A stretch of 64,000 nucleotides of DNA, from contig WBMZ01003476.1 of the NCBI GenBank assembly GCA_013400975.1, forward strand, positions 248,001 to 312,000, written 5' to 3'. This DNA is from Atrichornis clamosus. Its lineage: Eukaryota; Chordata; Aves; Passeriformes; Menuridae. The translations under genes and the position numbers were made by a program. The notes under the pieces were generated by a model. The model had not been told where the DNA came from and did not search any database. It saw nothing but the letters and a program-made list of their open reading frames with translations. Positions 50,961 to 64,000 of this stretch are shown here, in pieces; positions within the stretch are counted from its first letter, which is position 1, and every line of letters starts with the position of its first letter.

Positions 50961-53900
50961 TTTGCATTTATGGTAGCTGGTGAGGAAGGAAGAAGGAGAG
51001 AATAGGGCACTCTGGCATTTTGTTCAGCTTTTGATTATGATCAGGATAATATGTAAGATCCATGTGAATTCTTTCTAAAACACCAGAACTCCAGTAATAT
51101 TGAATACACATGCACCAAAACTCACTGGACACGGGGTGCCTGCCTGCAGAAACTGGACACCTGCTAACTGCTGTGCAGTCCCTCCCTGCTGTTTCCTCAA
51201 AGTATGGTCAAGTGCGCTCAGCAAAAGTACTGCTACAGTGCTCTACTACACATTATGAAGACTGCACCTCTAGATTATCCTTTTTTCCAATGATTTGCAG
51301 TTTTGTGAGATCACGCAACAATGAGAAAAGGTTAATCAAAGTACTGCACAGTGTCTCACCTTCTGTTAATCCAAATGAAACTACAATGAGCAGACATGCA
51401 ACATGTTATTATGCAAATCACATGATGCTTATTTGAATGGAACACTTGCAGTAAAGAAGCACTCATAATGCAGCAACATTATTGCTGCTGGAAGGCATGT
51501 CACTTATTGAGTTGCAATGTTTGGACATTTTTTTAAACCAGCTGAAACTAAGTACATTACTAAGCTTCAAAATGCTACCAGGTAATGTGGATTGCACCAT
51601 TAGCTGCCTAAATACCTTAGCACTGTGTTGTTCTGGTTCTCAAGAGTTATTTAAAAGTCTAATCCTCAAGTGACATAGTTAGGATCAAAGGTGCCTGTGT
51701 ACCTGTGAAGGTTCAGGTTTCCTATAGTGCAAGGATAATAGTTTCGAGCCAAATAGGCACACTTACGGCGTACACCGTCTTCCATACCTGCTGTATCTCA
51801 AGATGGGGTTTGTATTTCTCATATCTGATGTGAACTTGGGTGTGGATTTAACTCCCAGTGAAATCAGCAAGGCCTAAACACCGACCTAAGGTTAAACACA
51901 TGTTAATGGATTCTGAATGAGACGAGAGTATTGACTTATGATGTTATGACATTACAGAAGGATAACTACCTAGGTAGTACCAACCAGCAGCTTTGTGGGT
52001 TTTCATTTGCATTTCTAAATTGTTTGGTGCATTGTCAAAATGTCCCTTTTAAGAGCTCTGGAGAAGCATATTTGCCTCGTTTTTCAAGAGATTGCTTTCA
52101 TCAGTTCCTGCAGAGTTTCTCTAACTAAATCAGTGCCTCATTTTAATACATTTGACACAATAATGCTCTGCAGCTGCACACAGAAGGCATGGATAAACAG
52201 AGCAGTAAATTAACAGGCCTCTGAAAACTTCCAACTAAAATTCTTGTCAGATTTTCTCAGTTACACAAAAAAAAAAAAAGGTAAAAAAACCTCCAAAACC
52301 CTAATAAAATATCCATCAGTGTGTTATCATGCATTTAAAATTCAGATCCAAAGAGGTTTTGGGTTTTTTATCCATTCTGACCTTCTCAAAGGCATTTAAT
52401 TTATATTTAACCCTTCTGATACACCCTTAAAGGGACAAATTAACAAGACTTGGCACATATCTGAATTATGAGGAAACAGCCCTATTAATGCTCATCTTCA
52501 CACATACTTGCTGAATACTCAGAAAAAGGATTTTGGCATGTTAAACAATCAGAATTCACCTTCAGTTAAAATATGAGCCTGTGCCAAGGTTGAGGTTCCA
52601 ACTGAAGTAATATTCTTATATTTATATATCCTCTTTTATATCTCTTGAAAGATTATATTTCTGACCTGGACACCTCCACTGCCTCTTGTATGCCATTAAA
52701 TATTTCTCAAGGTACTTCCCACTAATGCCTGACTTCTAAGTCTGAAGTCCTTTAGGGTGACAAGTGCTGTGGTGAATCTGTGTTATACTAAGAAACTAAT
52801 TTTTATTCAATTTGTTTAAGAAATTGTGTGAGGAAATTTTTTTCCCATTAAAAATAGCTTTTAAATTTAATGGAAACTTGCACTAATTATATTTGTTAAT
52901 CAAAGTACATCAGGTTTATGGCAAAAACCTCATATACTTAAGTCGCAATTGACTATGAAAACAAAATAAATTGCTTTTGGTTATGACTTTTGTAGACGAA
53001 AAACATTACTTCCTAGCTATTTCTAAATTTGCTCCTGATTTAATAAGGAAAGTACAAAAGAAATAAAAACCAAGAGAATATAAAATTTAGTGATTAATTA
53101 TGCACATGTGATTGCCTCACTGGAAGGAGGAATAACCTGAGAGATGCATGTCAGATTCCTTTATGCACAAACTTGCCAGATACCATGATGGAAGTAACAC
53201 ACAAGTCTATGTAAGAAACTTTCCCACTTGCAGAAAGCTGCAGCACTTTAATGCAATGTGCTAAATGAAATTTTATGCCCAGAAGATTCACTTAACTTCT
53301 GAGCAATGTACTCTCAGCAATATTTAAAACTCATTCTGAAAGTCTGCAGCTGGCAGCTATTTTCCACTCACCAAATGTATTTCCCTTTTTCACATTTTAG
53401 GTGAATTTTTGCTTGCCTCTCCACTGTGGTAGGTCACAGCATATGAATCTCTCTCCTTTCCTGATTTTTTCCTCCTTCTCCTCCAGTTTTAGAGAAACAT
53501 CTGCAGTTCTCCACTGGCAACCTTCTCTCCCTTTCCTCCTGCAGATAATTCTTCCTTTGGCAGCCTTTTATTCCCAGGTAGTGCTTGAATTCAGGAGCCT
53601 ATGCAATGCACTCTAAAGCAGATATAGGGCAATGTCTGTGGCATATAATATGGAGGAATCACATGTTTTTACACAGTCAGCACTGCTGTTGTTCTTGCTC
53701 CTCTGGTGGGTAGTTTCATTCCTATCTACTTTGGTCATTTGTCTTCTGCTAGGGAATAAAAGTTTATGAGGGCACAATGATAACAGTTCTCCATCCTTCC
53801 ATGCATATAAAATTTCAATTTTCTTCTGCTGTTGAGAGAGGAAAATTTGTGCCTTATGAGGTCTGGGCATGAACGCTTACCAGTCCCTAAAATCCCTAAC

Positions 53901-56900
53901 TATCTATCCTACCTGTCCTGGCAGGGTCAATTTATGCCTTTATTCTGCAAAAGTAGGTAACCAGTGATTTGGGATCTACCAGATAAGAGTTCAAAAAGTG
54001 GCATCCTAGCTTCTTCGCATGGATATTAAACTTCTCATCAGATACTAGCTTAGAATGGGGATTTGTCTTGAGCTCAAAGGCTCAGCTGCAGAAACTGTCC
54101 AGTAACTCGGCAACTGATGTATGTCAGAGTTGCCAACACATTTTCTGCCAAGCAGAAATCACTGATGCATTCACTTGTTAATCAGGATACCCAAGCACTC
54201 CATGTATAGACTGAGCATGTCTATACTCTGTAGGCTGAAAGATGTTAGGTGAGTGAGCAAGATTTGTGATGACAGTAGCATTATGCCTTTAAAATTCCTG
54301 TTTCGTTTTCCATTTTCCAAGGAAATTGACTCATTCAAATAAATGTGTTGTAAGGCTGAGATTTTCAGAAGCATCTAGCATTGTCCTGTATCATCTATCT
54401 GAACTCCAGAGGGAGTCTGCTTCTGACATCAGTGCCAGCAGATTCATGACAATGATGAGTGCTTTGAAAGACGCCACATACACATACATTTATTCAAATT
54501 TAGTGTGTAAAGTTAAACTGAAAGTGCATGTAGCAGAAGTACTCAGCACCCACAACTGGGACCAGCTTCTTTACAGAATATAGTCCTTGTCTATAGAAAT
54601 CAATTAGCTTTAATAATAATTTTTAGTGCTACTGGAGTACCTAGATGTCTTTCTGACACAAAGTCCTCCAGACTGTGGCTGAGCTCCTCCTAAAGATAGG
54701 AAATAACTCCTGGCTTCAGTGGCTCACAACTGGACCCAGAAAAAAGACAGTGCATGACTCCAAGACAGAACAAGCCTGGCTGAAAACAAATCTGTCAAAC
54801 TCTCAGAGACACTCAACACCTGCTGGCTCCTATTCACTGAGTCAAGCTAAAACAGGGCTCTGGTGCAAACACCTGAGGAACTGAATAAAGATGTAAGCAC
54901 ATGGCAGTGTATTCGTACAAATCCTTGGTCACTGTTTTTGTGTGCAGAGGTACAGAATTATTGCATGTCTTTGCCACAGGAATATGAGGAAACAGCTCTG
55001 CACCCATCACAAGCCACTAAGAATAATAGGCTGCATATTCCCAAGATACCATTGAGCACTTTTATTAGAATTCTTTTATTTCTTAATCAAATTTTCTTTT
55101 TATTTTAGCTAAGCAAATTTTCTTCATTAGAGGCTACATACAGAACATGCAATATTTGAACTTCTAAAAGAAACTAGTCTGGCTGATGAAACTCCACCTA
55201 AACAATAGTCTCAGAGCAAGAAAATATCTGCAAATTCTCCCCTATACACAGAGATGTTCAGTCTTTTCAAACCTTACTATGAAAACTCTAATGTTTCACC
55301 TCTTCTCTTGCTCGTCCTCCAATTAAAAAAAAAATCTGAGTAGCAAAAGTTGCTAAAATGAGAATCTGAGTGTGCAAGAAAGGAAAAGAAAAAGAGAAAA
55401 AAGAAACAATACAAAATCTGACACTAGGGAATTTCTCTACAAAAGGTTTGTTATGAAAATCTAAATTTAGAGAACCCAGTTCCTGGCTATATCCCCCATC
55501 TGAAGGATAACACATTTGCACTTTCATGTCTCTCATTGGGGTCTGGTAGAACAGTTGGACCCTTGGCCCAACTCCAGAGATGTGTTTGAGCTCTCCTTTT
55601 GTCAAAACAAGTTTAGAAATATCTCCATTTTCACTTTCATGCAGTATCAGCGTGAGTGTGGCAGGGGATTGTCAAGAAGTGCAGGGATCTCAGTGATCCC
55701 TGCAAGAGTCCCCAGTGAAGACCTACAGGAGTCCTTAGCTAGCTGAATCATGGGTGCTGGTTTTGTGTCCTACATCCTTCGTGCAGTTTCTGTGTCCTAC
55801 ATCCTCACCTCTTACCAGATGCTTCTGTGGCACATCCCACATTACTGATGGAACACAGCCAGTACAAGGTAACTACAGCAGACACTGGCACTGCACTGCT
55901 ATTTTCAGCCTGTACATTGTACCAATCAAGCTCTTTGAGGGAAACAGTCCTCATTAATTTGATGACATGTGCACATAAAAGATCTGGATTCCTAAACAAC
56001 TCCCCCAGTGCCTCCCCCATAAGCTGAATAATAACCATCTGGTGGAGCAATTTTTAAAAAGTACAGTTATGCCAGCATTTTTCTTGGCAAGGTTTTAATC
56101 AAATTGAAGAAGGCAAACCCACAAACAACAGCCTCCATGACTCCACAAGCCTGATCCATCCACAGACATCATCCCTCCTGTGCTTTGGAGGGAGAGTCTG
56201 GTGTCCTGTGGGGAGAAAAAACACCACAGCGTATAACTGTTTTGTTAAAAACCATACTTACTGGGGAGCAATATAAATTCCACAGATACTTGTGCTTCTA
56301 GCATTTATCAGCTCCCATTTCTTAATTCAGAAAATTTCTTAATCTTTTGCATGTTTTGTGTGTGTGTGTATAACTGTAATTGCCAAAGACTCTCCAAGTT
56401 TTATTTCAGTTTTGATTTTCTGTAATGTACTTGCTTTTCAGATTTTTATCCAGGGAGTTTCTAGGTGAATACCAACTGTTCAGATTTGGAATTGAGACAT
56501 CTTTCTTTGATAGGTTTCTTTCACAGTTCCATGAGAAAAAGAATCATTTTGATGCAGCCTGGATCATGCTCTAGTAGTTGGAAAATATGCAGTGACTCCA
56601 CAAAATACACACTGACATCAAGGCCTTACACTGTAAAAATAGCCTTTGAACAGCTCACAGGTAAACTACTCTGACTCCTTTCCCAGGACAAAGTCTTTTA
56701 AAGGGAATGCTATGTAGTCACAGTTGCAAAGATGCTCATATGCTCCCAGACCAACTGTGAGGGAGGAAATTATAGCATGCTCTGTAGTTACTAAGCTCTC
56801 CAGAGCTGCTCCTACTTTTACACAGGCAAGTGTCTGGGGTTTTCTTCTGCTATTACTTGCTATTGAGCTGGAATGGGAATGCTGTGTTCCTTTATCTGAC

Positions 56901-59900
56901 TGGACAATGTCTGTTTTCATACTGTAGCTTCAGTGCCTCTAGCCTCCTGCCTGGAAATTGGATCCACCCAAGAGCTGGAGCTGGGCTGCTTTCATGAAAA
57001 GGCATAAGGGTCCCTCCACACCAGAAACGAGGCTCCTCTACCGTGGGCTGGGTACCGTGGAGCAATCATCCATCTTCAGTTCAGCTCCTCCCTTTCCAGG
57101 AGGTGTTTACTCTACCTCTGCTGAATGATAGGAAGGCAGCTGCATGAAAGCAATGGCTATTCTTTAGTAATTGGCAACATTTCAGCAAACACAACTGTTA
57201 GGAAAGATATTGTGCTTGGCTGAAAGGTCAAGACCCTGCTATCTCTTTTTCTTGATTATCGAATTGCCAGAGTTTGCATTTCTCAGATTTTAATCTCTTC
57301 CTTACACAAGGGAAACAATATTTCATTTAAGATAGAGGCCCTTCTTCAACATCTCTTCCACAGCAGGGTGTTGATTTCAAAACCACATGTCAGAAATAAT
57401 CAATCTGGTTTTATTTCAAGGTTAACTAGAGGAATTTTATTGCTTTTGAGTAGAGAATTAATGTTACAGAGCAGAAATAGCATATCCACTCAAAGCAAAA
57501 GTGCTTTGGCCTCTGGAGTTAATGGAGAGTCCTCAGGAATCTGTGACATATATTGCTAATCTTTTGTCTAAAATTAAAGGAATGTAGAAATCATTTCACA
57601 CCTAAATCAGGAAATGGGGCCTTTCTTGTTCAGCTTTGGGAGATGTCTGCTCTGAGCAACTGGATTCAAAGCTTCTCTTAATATTTAACTTATATTAAAA
57701 AACTTGCAAGTAATTAAGAAGTGTTCCCAGCAAGTCAAATGAGTTGACTCCTGATCTTATTTTCCTCATACCATAGCTTAATAAAGCTCTATTTGTACCG
57801 GCAGGAGCACAACTCGTTGATTTTGTACTCTTGCGAATCAGTCTGAAGTGCTGCACAACCCCATCAACCTTGCTCGTGCTTAGGGACAGTGACTGCATTT
57901 CTGAGAGTAAAAGCAGAGAAACCTTTTCAATGCTTTATCTGGACCCCAGACAACAAAACTACCCTCAATTTGTATTTTGTAAGTGCCACTACTTCCCAAG
58001 TCTGCCTTCACAATCACATCAGCATGGTGTCAGAAGGGAAGATTTTTCCCAGTAATGGTCCATCTGACAGACTTATCAGGAAACTCCAAGAACATCGTTA
58101 ACATTTTCTACCAGAGAAGCCTTGACAGTGTCTGCTCTCATTCATCTTTTTCCTTCACCCCACATCCAATTCATCACACTGAATACTCATTCTGCTGGGC
58201 TGTTAGTTCCTGATGAAAAACAGGGACAGCTCAGGTTGCTTCAGGAATATGTCTTAAATCCATTTCTTACTTGAATGAAGAAAAGGATGTTTTGTTTGAG
58301 GAGCTAACAAGTGAGGGAACATTCCAGACACTCTAAAAGGAGTTACCAGTCTTTGGTTATGTAAGATGAGAGCATCCCAGTGATATCAAAAGAGATCATC
58401 TTTGCCATTTATTGTTGACATCCCTGACAGAGTGATACCTATATTTTCACAAACATCTAATGTGACAGAGATTTTCAGAGAGAGATTTACTGGGACTGAT
58501 CGCAGAACAGGGTAGGAGCCTTGCAATGTTGCAATTTTTCCTACTCCTTCCCCATAATACAGCTGTATTTTCAATGATAAGTGGAGCCAAGTGCTACTAA
58601 CAGAGCATCTGCCTTGCTAAATATAAAAGCCCCAAGTGGTTGATGCCCTTTTGTATTGTATTGATTACTTCTGTGTTTGCTTACTGTAAGTGATAAGGGT
58701 AAAAACCTAGTAAATACTAAGCACTTAAAGTGAGGGAGGAGGGAGGGGAGGAAAGGTGTTTCATTAAAAGATTTTCTTTTTCCATTAAATCTTTGGAGGA
58801 AGTGCCAAAGAACTAGTTCTCCATGTGGCAAGATGGTTTGGGACTTGGTTCAAGTAATGTCTGACATTTATTTAAAGGATTTAGCCTAATTTTTTTTTCC
58901 TAGTAGTAGTACTAGTGATAGTAATAATAGTATGTCACTCTTTTGGTTTGTTCTTCTCCTGCTTTGGTTTGAAGTCAGTTGCAACTTCTTCTTAATCTAA
59001 TACTAAATCAGACATCCTCTACAGAAGTAGTGCAGTCAAAATGCTTGGAGGGGAAGTGGCAAAATCCCCTTTCCTTCCTGCATTGATATCTTTCTCTTCA
59101 CATGCATATCAGTTATAGATTGAAAAGAACTCGTGTCCCAGAAAAGATGAAAGAATTTTATGTGTGCCAAAATATTAATCACTCTTCTAATATTATAATA
59201 GCATTTGGAGAAATTCCCATCACACTGGATGACTTCTAAATGAACATGTTATTTTTCTTAATAAGAGCTTTCATAAAACATTGCTAAGTCATTACGAAAA
59301 ACTGGATACCTGTGCATGCCATGAATTTGGTCTGCTACAAAAATGTTGGAGTTTATTGACTGATAGACTACATGATTGAAAAATGTAATTCTTTGTACAA
59401 GAAAACTTTAGGGTTCAGGGTTCCTATTTGGAGGAATCCAGGTTGAGCTGTAGTGCCAACGAAAGAGAACCTTATAGAAGGATTTCCTCTTTGGCTTTAT
59501 GGAATCAGCAGAAACCAAGAGTCACACCCTGTTATGGTGGCTGGCATAATTTCCACAGCAAAATAAAAGCACTTCAAGTACTCCCTCAGAAGTTGGCTGA
59601 ACCACTGAGCTTCATCAGCAAAGTAATTGGTCTTTGGTTCAGATGGAAGAATTATGGTATGGTAGAGATGCAGCATGGTACAGATGACGTTTAAATCAGG
59701 TTTCCTAAATATGCACATTTAGTGTACTTAATTGACTGTAAAATAATTATTCTGTGCGGTATAATTATGTTGTGGCAGAGAGCAAGGCTTCTAAACATCT
59801 CAAAGGCAAATATTTACAGGCCCAGAATTAAGACATTATTCTCTCCTAAAATATGCAGCAAAACAACAAAAGTGTTTTATCTTCTCAGTGAGGCCTTTGC

Positions 59901-61735
59901 ATCAGACTTGAGGCTATATTTTAGATCCTCTCATTGTTTTCTTCCTCTAAGTTTCTACTCTTTCTCATGGTATTTTAGTTTAGCAATACAGATGGAAATA
60001 GACTTCAAACCATGAGTAGGAATGAGGATTAAAATCCCTATATAGCATCAGTAGCTTCAGCTAGATCACGCTGGGGGGGCATGTTGCAGTGTGAAGGTGT
60101 GCTTCTCCCCTGAGGGAGAAAAGCCAATGGGAAGCACCAAGCACAGTTATATTTTGGGGGGAAAAAAATGTGACTGACTAGGAAACTGATTTTCACAGCG
60201 CTCCTCCCCATCTAACATATTGCTTTCAAAATTATCATCAACACAAAGCAATGTTTCTTCACATAGGTGTTGCCATACTGACCTCAATAAAAGGTTCATC
60301 AGGTCTTGCATCCTCTACTCAGATGCTTAGGAAGGAGCACATGGTGTAGAACAACAGTTGAATTTTCAACTTGCTTTCCAGAAACAACAGGCACTAACTC
60401 TTTCCAGCTGGAAAACTTTCATTGCCTCCAACAGTGTTTCCTGGCAATCACATTTATACTGACCACGTAACTCTTACTGCTGAAGGCTTTTTTGGTGTGA
60501 TTTGCAAGAAAGACCCACGTTGTTGCTAACTAGCCTCACGTTCTGCCCATCAGTGGAAAGTGAATTCATGGAATTAGGGCTGCCTCTGCTTATGTTGGGT
60601 ACAGAGGAATCTGCACGTTATCCTCAAATTAAGAAGAGAAAATTGGCAGATGGGGCTGTGTTCTAGGTTAGCATTATTACGTTATCCACATGGAGTGTTG
60701 AGCCCTGAACCAGAGAAGGCATCTGTCCCTTTTCCAGGGAGCTAGATGTAGAATTGGTGAAACACTCTTAAACCCCTCAGGAACAGAAACATCTGGAACT
60801 CCACTAACAATGAGATGACAGAACTGCAAATTAGCAACCCTTTTAAATAGATAAGGATTGCCATAGGAGAGGAAAAACTGATTTATTCTTTTGATTAATA
60901 ATAAATCCTGTTGCCCTTTCAGTAGACATCTTTAATGCTTAATATTTATCACATATCTTAGATAATAGAATACCCCAAATATAGTCCATTAGCTTTAAAC
61001 ACTGAAGGACATTAGCAGAACAGGCTTTTGTATGTGTAGAAAAAGCAGGAGACAGATTTGATAAATTATTGGTCATGGAGAATTTGAGCAGCCCATCTTC
61101 TCCACTCTCAAACGCAATAAATTTTTTAAGATCAGAGTGTATGTCAAATGGAGTTCATAAAGTGGAAAATGACACTATTTACTTTCATCAAATAAAATGC
61201 TGTCAAAATTTATGACTCTGCACCTCAGAAATCTGTCTGAATGTTACTGTTATTTTGTGTAACACTTTAGCAACCCAAGCTAATAGGGCTATAAACCAAG
61301 TTATGCCAGCAGAAGTTCTTAAAAAGTAAATTTAAAAATCCTAAATTCGTAAATTGAAGCAATACTCCAACTTTTTTACTCTTATGTAAGGGAAAATGGT
61401 GCAAGCTTACATAATTAGCAGGGATGGGAATGTCATCTAAAGTCAACTGAGAAACCTAACCTGTGTCATGACCATCATACACCTTAAAATGAGATGTTAT
61501 GGCTTCAACCACCTTAACATGTAGATATCCACATGTAATGGCAATAAAAATGGTCCTGTTTCAGTTTTTCCAGCATGATATTTCATTGCACAACTGGATT
61601 TCTTTAATATTGATGCAGAAATCACTAGAACAGTCACGTGTACCACATCCCTGTCTCAACTACTCTGAGGCAAATTGGGCCTATTGAGTCCCCAGTCTCG
61701 TCTTTCCAACTAACCATTGGTATTGTGATAACATA
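50961..61735. other. Unique non-coding DNA with minor simple repeats
   Basis: No gene recognised in almost 11 kb. An A13 run lies at 52267-52279 and a short TG repeat at 56357-56370. A repeated 15-base string lies at 55764-55778 and 55791-55805. A G-rich stretch is at about 58733-58752 and an AGT/AAT-type triplet stretch at about 58902-58932. Frames at 51110-51436 (+), 55288-55605 (-) and 59722-60015 (+) carry no recognisable domain. An octamer-like ATGCAAAT lies near 51411. Confidence 0.5.
56357..56370 (+). repeat. Short TG dinucleotide repeat
   Basis: Six TG units followed by TA. Short, probably of low variability. Confidence 0.85.
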
Positions 61736-62420
61736 GACAGTCATCTCAATCCACCACAAATTTTTTTGTTTGGTTGGTTGGATTTTGGGGAGGTTTTTGT
61801 GCCTTTATCTGCTCTCCCCAATACAAGGAGATCCCAGTTGCCCGTCTCAAACACACTTAAGATCATAAATTCCCGCTGTGGCAAAGTGTGTCAAACAAAG
61901 ATCGCCCCAAGTTATGGGACAGATGGCATCTGTCACCCCCCACCCATACTGCCTCCCCTGTCCCCTCTCCTCCCTCCCTCCCCCCTCCCCAAATATGCCT
62001 CCATGGCTACCTGGAACTCGGACTGTAAGTTAGGCCACCTGATGGGAACTTGAGATAAGAGATAAGATGAAGGTGGTACTATTGTCTGAGTGTTATCTCA
62101 GCCCTAGAAGTAGGTAAAAAATCCTGGGGAAGCACTAATAATGGACACAAAGAATTCGCAAGGAAAGACAACTCAGCAACTGTGCTGAAATCAGCTAATT
62201 CCAGCAGGGGGAGAACACAACTCAGCAACTCAACACAGGAAACCCACCGACTCAAAAGAAGAGAACGACTGAGCACAACACTAAGTAACATTAGAAACGC
62301 AAGAGGAATTTAAACAATAGAATAAGAGAATTGTGTAACCGATGAGCATTAATTCCATAAAAAGTAAAGTTTCCAACCTTGGGATCCACATCACCTCTGA
62401 GGTCTGAAAATGGATATGTC
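61736..62420. mobile_element. Possible old solo LTR or LTR fragment
   Basis: The style of the sequence differs from the flanks: a pyrimidine-rich part, then an A-rich, promoter-like part. The string GAGAATTGTGTAACCGATGA at 62327-62346, followed by GCATTAATTCCATAAAAAGT, reminds me of the promoter-proximal end of some avian endogenous retrovirus LTRs. A 14-base string (ACAACTCAGCAACT) occurs at 62168-62181 and 62217-62230. TGAGATAA at 62051-62058 is complementary to TTATCTCA at 62093-62100. I could not define TG...CA ends or a target-site duplication, and no viral coding sequence was seen. Borders are guesses. Confidence 0.25.
61952..61990 (-). other. C-rich tract, quadruplex potential on the minus strand
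   Basis: On the plus strand the runs are CCCC, CCCC, CCC, CCC, C6 and CCCC, separated mostly by one to a few bases. The minus strand therefore has four or more G-runs of at least three with loops as short as one base, the pattern expected for a stable G-quadruplex. The tightest part is 61971-61990. Confidence 0.75.
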
Positions 62421-64000
62421 TGCTATAGGTATGCTTTGGAATGAAGCTTGGGTGCTCTTAGTAACAGTAGAAGCTATGAAATAACTCCCTTGTAAATGGA
62501 CCGGTGTACAGTAATGTCTCTTATCACCTGCATCTCTGCACAGATCCCCTTGTTGCAAACACTTTGGAAAAATCCAGCTTGAATGTAGTTCATCTAGTTA
62601 AAAATCCCAGGTGTAAAATTAATGCCTTTGTGGGTAATACTCTGATTTACCTCGATAGATGCAGCAGCTTGGTAAAACATCAGTAGAAGTCTCAGTTAAA
62701 AATATGCGCCCTATATCTGAAGGATAACTTCTGATAGTCATTCATACTTGTGAGGAGTTCAACTACAAAAATAGTCAATGCTCTCTTTGATGTTTCCTCT
62801 ATAAAGTAAAGCACTGAGCAGCTGGAAATCCTTAAAGGGCTAAATGGTGACTTGGCTGGGTTTTTTCCTACCTGATTCTTTCCCCCAGACCGTAGTGAGA
62901 GCATCTACCCATTAAGTGGGCAGAAAGAACAGGGCTGGGTTCTGCGACCTGACTGTCCCTCCAGTAATATATAGTGAACTGCTACAAGCCCAGTAATGAA
63001 CTACCACTTGGCCAAGAAGCAACAAAAGGGAGACAGAGTAACTTGCATGAATGCAATAACTTTCAATACAGAGCCTGCAGCAGCATTAGCTCCCCTTGAT
63101 GTTAAACATGCACCAAAGCCAAGTTAGGAAATACAATTTTTTTTCTTTCCTTCCTCTTGAAACTGTTTGGACTGAGGCCCATTTTCTTTTTCCATGCTCT
63201 AGCTAGGAATTCTCTGTGTTCTTGCTAGAGGAAATATAATACCTGTACTTCGTACTGCTGAAGAGTCTGGGCAAAGATGAGCCACCAGCTCAACCCACAC
63301 ATAAACACACAAATACATCTTTAAACTCCCTCTCTAATTTGGGTGGTAATCAGCGTGGGTAGTTACCGTCTGATAATTATATGGTATTGAGATGTTGTTA
63401 GCCAGATTTCTCCCATTTCAAGACACTTTATAGAGTTGTGTGATGACAGAAGGATCACAGCCAATTGTGAGCCAGAGTGTGCACAACATGCCCTCTAGAA
63501 GGAGTCTGACACGGATTGGCAATGCAGCAGGGTGCAGAATCTCAAGTGTGACCAAATGAGATTGGGTCCAGAAGATACGGGCCTGTGTGATCCAACAACT
63601 TACACGTTACACCAAACAGATGGCTGCCATTAATATTTATACACTGAAACTTGAGATCTGTGACTCACAGAAGGACAGCAAGTTATAATAAATCACTGTC
63701 CTGTTTATAGTTCTGCAAAAGAAAAGTAAATGAAATGTCTTCTTTCCACGCAAGGTCTTTGACGAAAATTATACTTAAGAATGCACAACCTATAAGCCTT
63801 CATAAACTGATGCCATGCAATAAGGGCTTTTCTTTTTTATTTTGGGATTAAAATTCAGCTTTCTGTAGTGGACCTTCTCAGAAGCACTTGAGACTGAGAC
63901 AGGGGAAGGCTCAAAACTTAATTTATCAGACTATAATCATGAGAAGAAATTCAAGATGCAGAGAGCTATTAGCTTGACCTGTCCATACACTGTCACAATG
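62421..64000. other. Unique non-coding DNA, no gene recognised
   Basis: AT-rich. Frames at 62504-62686 (+) and 62692-62904 (-) have no recognisable domain. No repeat, RNA gene or CpG island was seen up to the window end. Confidence 0.5.

Noticed and set aside
53390..53616. Possible exon after a pyrimidine tract and AG near 53400
   Set aside because: The following frame is pyrimidine-rich low-information sequence with no domain, and no donor site supports an exon.
1..64000. CRISPR arrays, operons, phage or bacterial mobile systems
   Set aside because: No regularly spaced repeats, no dense directional genes and no Shine-Dalgarno-like layout. The CR1 elements establish an animal genome.

Overview
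The window looks like vertebrate, most probably bird, nuclear DNA. It is AT-rich, has no operon-like layout and no dense reading frames, and carries several 5'-truncated CR1 non-LTR retrotransposons. Four of these keep the CR1 3' end with its ATTCTATG-type octamer tail or a decayed form of it. There are no SINEs that I can recognise and repeat density is low, which fits a bird better than a mammal. A single N at 5996 shows that this is an assembled scaffold.

I found no protein-coding exon, tRNA, rRNA or other RNA gene that I can defend. All long reading frames are either pieces of CR1 ORF2 or look like chance frames. The window is best read as intergenic DNA (a gene desert) or the inside of a very large intron; sequence alone does not separate the two.

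Layout: 1-5829 is unique non-coding DNA. 5830-6162 holds two identical 166-bp copies separated by the lone N, probably an assembly fault. A decayed CR1 lies at 7527-8013 (+). A hairpin at 13318-13359 sits directly beside a CR1 3' end at 13367-13608 (+). The longest of the younger CR1 copies is at 15582-16325 (-). A 95-bp CR1 tail is at 19377-19471 (+). A short array of ATTCTGGAATAA-like motifs in both orientations lies at about 29735-30000. A CR1 reverse-transcriptase fragment lies at 30400-30782 (+). A CR1 tail is at 46000-46062 (+), followed by a probable fossil element on the minus strand at about 46150-47500. A much older CR1 copy spans about 50105-50960 (+). A C-rich tract with quadruplex potential on the minus strand is at 61952-61990, inside a region that may be an old LTR. 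The rest is unique non-coding DNA with short low-complexity tracts.

No genes work together here. What the window records is a history of retroelement insertion by elements of at least two age classes, plus a few structural oddities and some stretches that could be regulatory. I did not find a new biological system.
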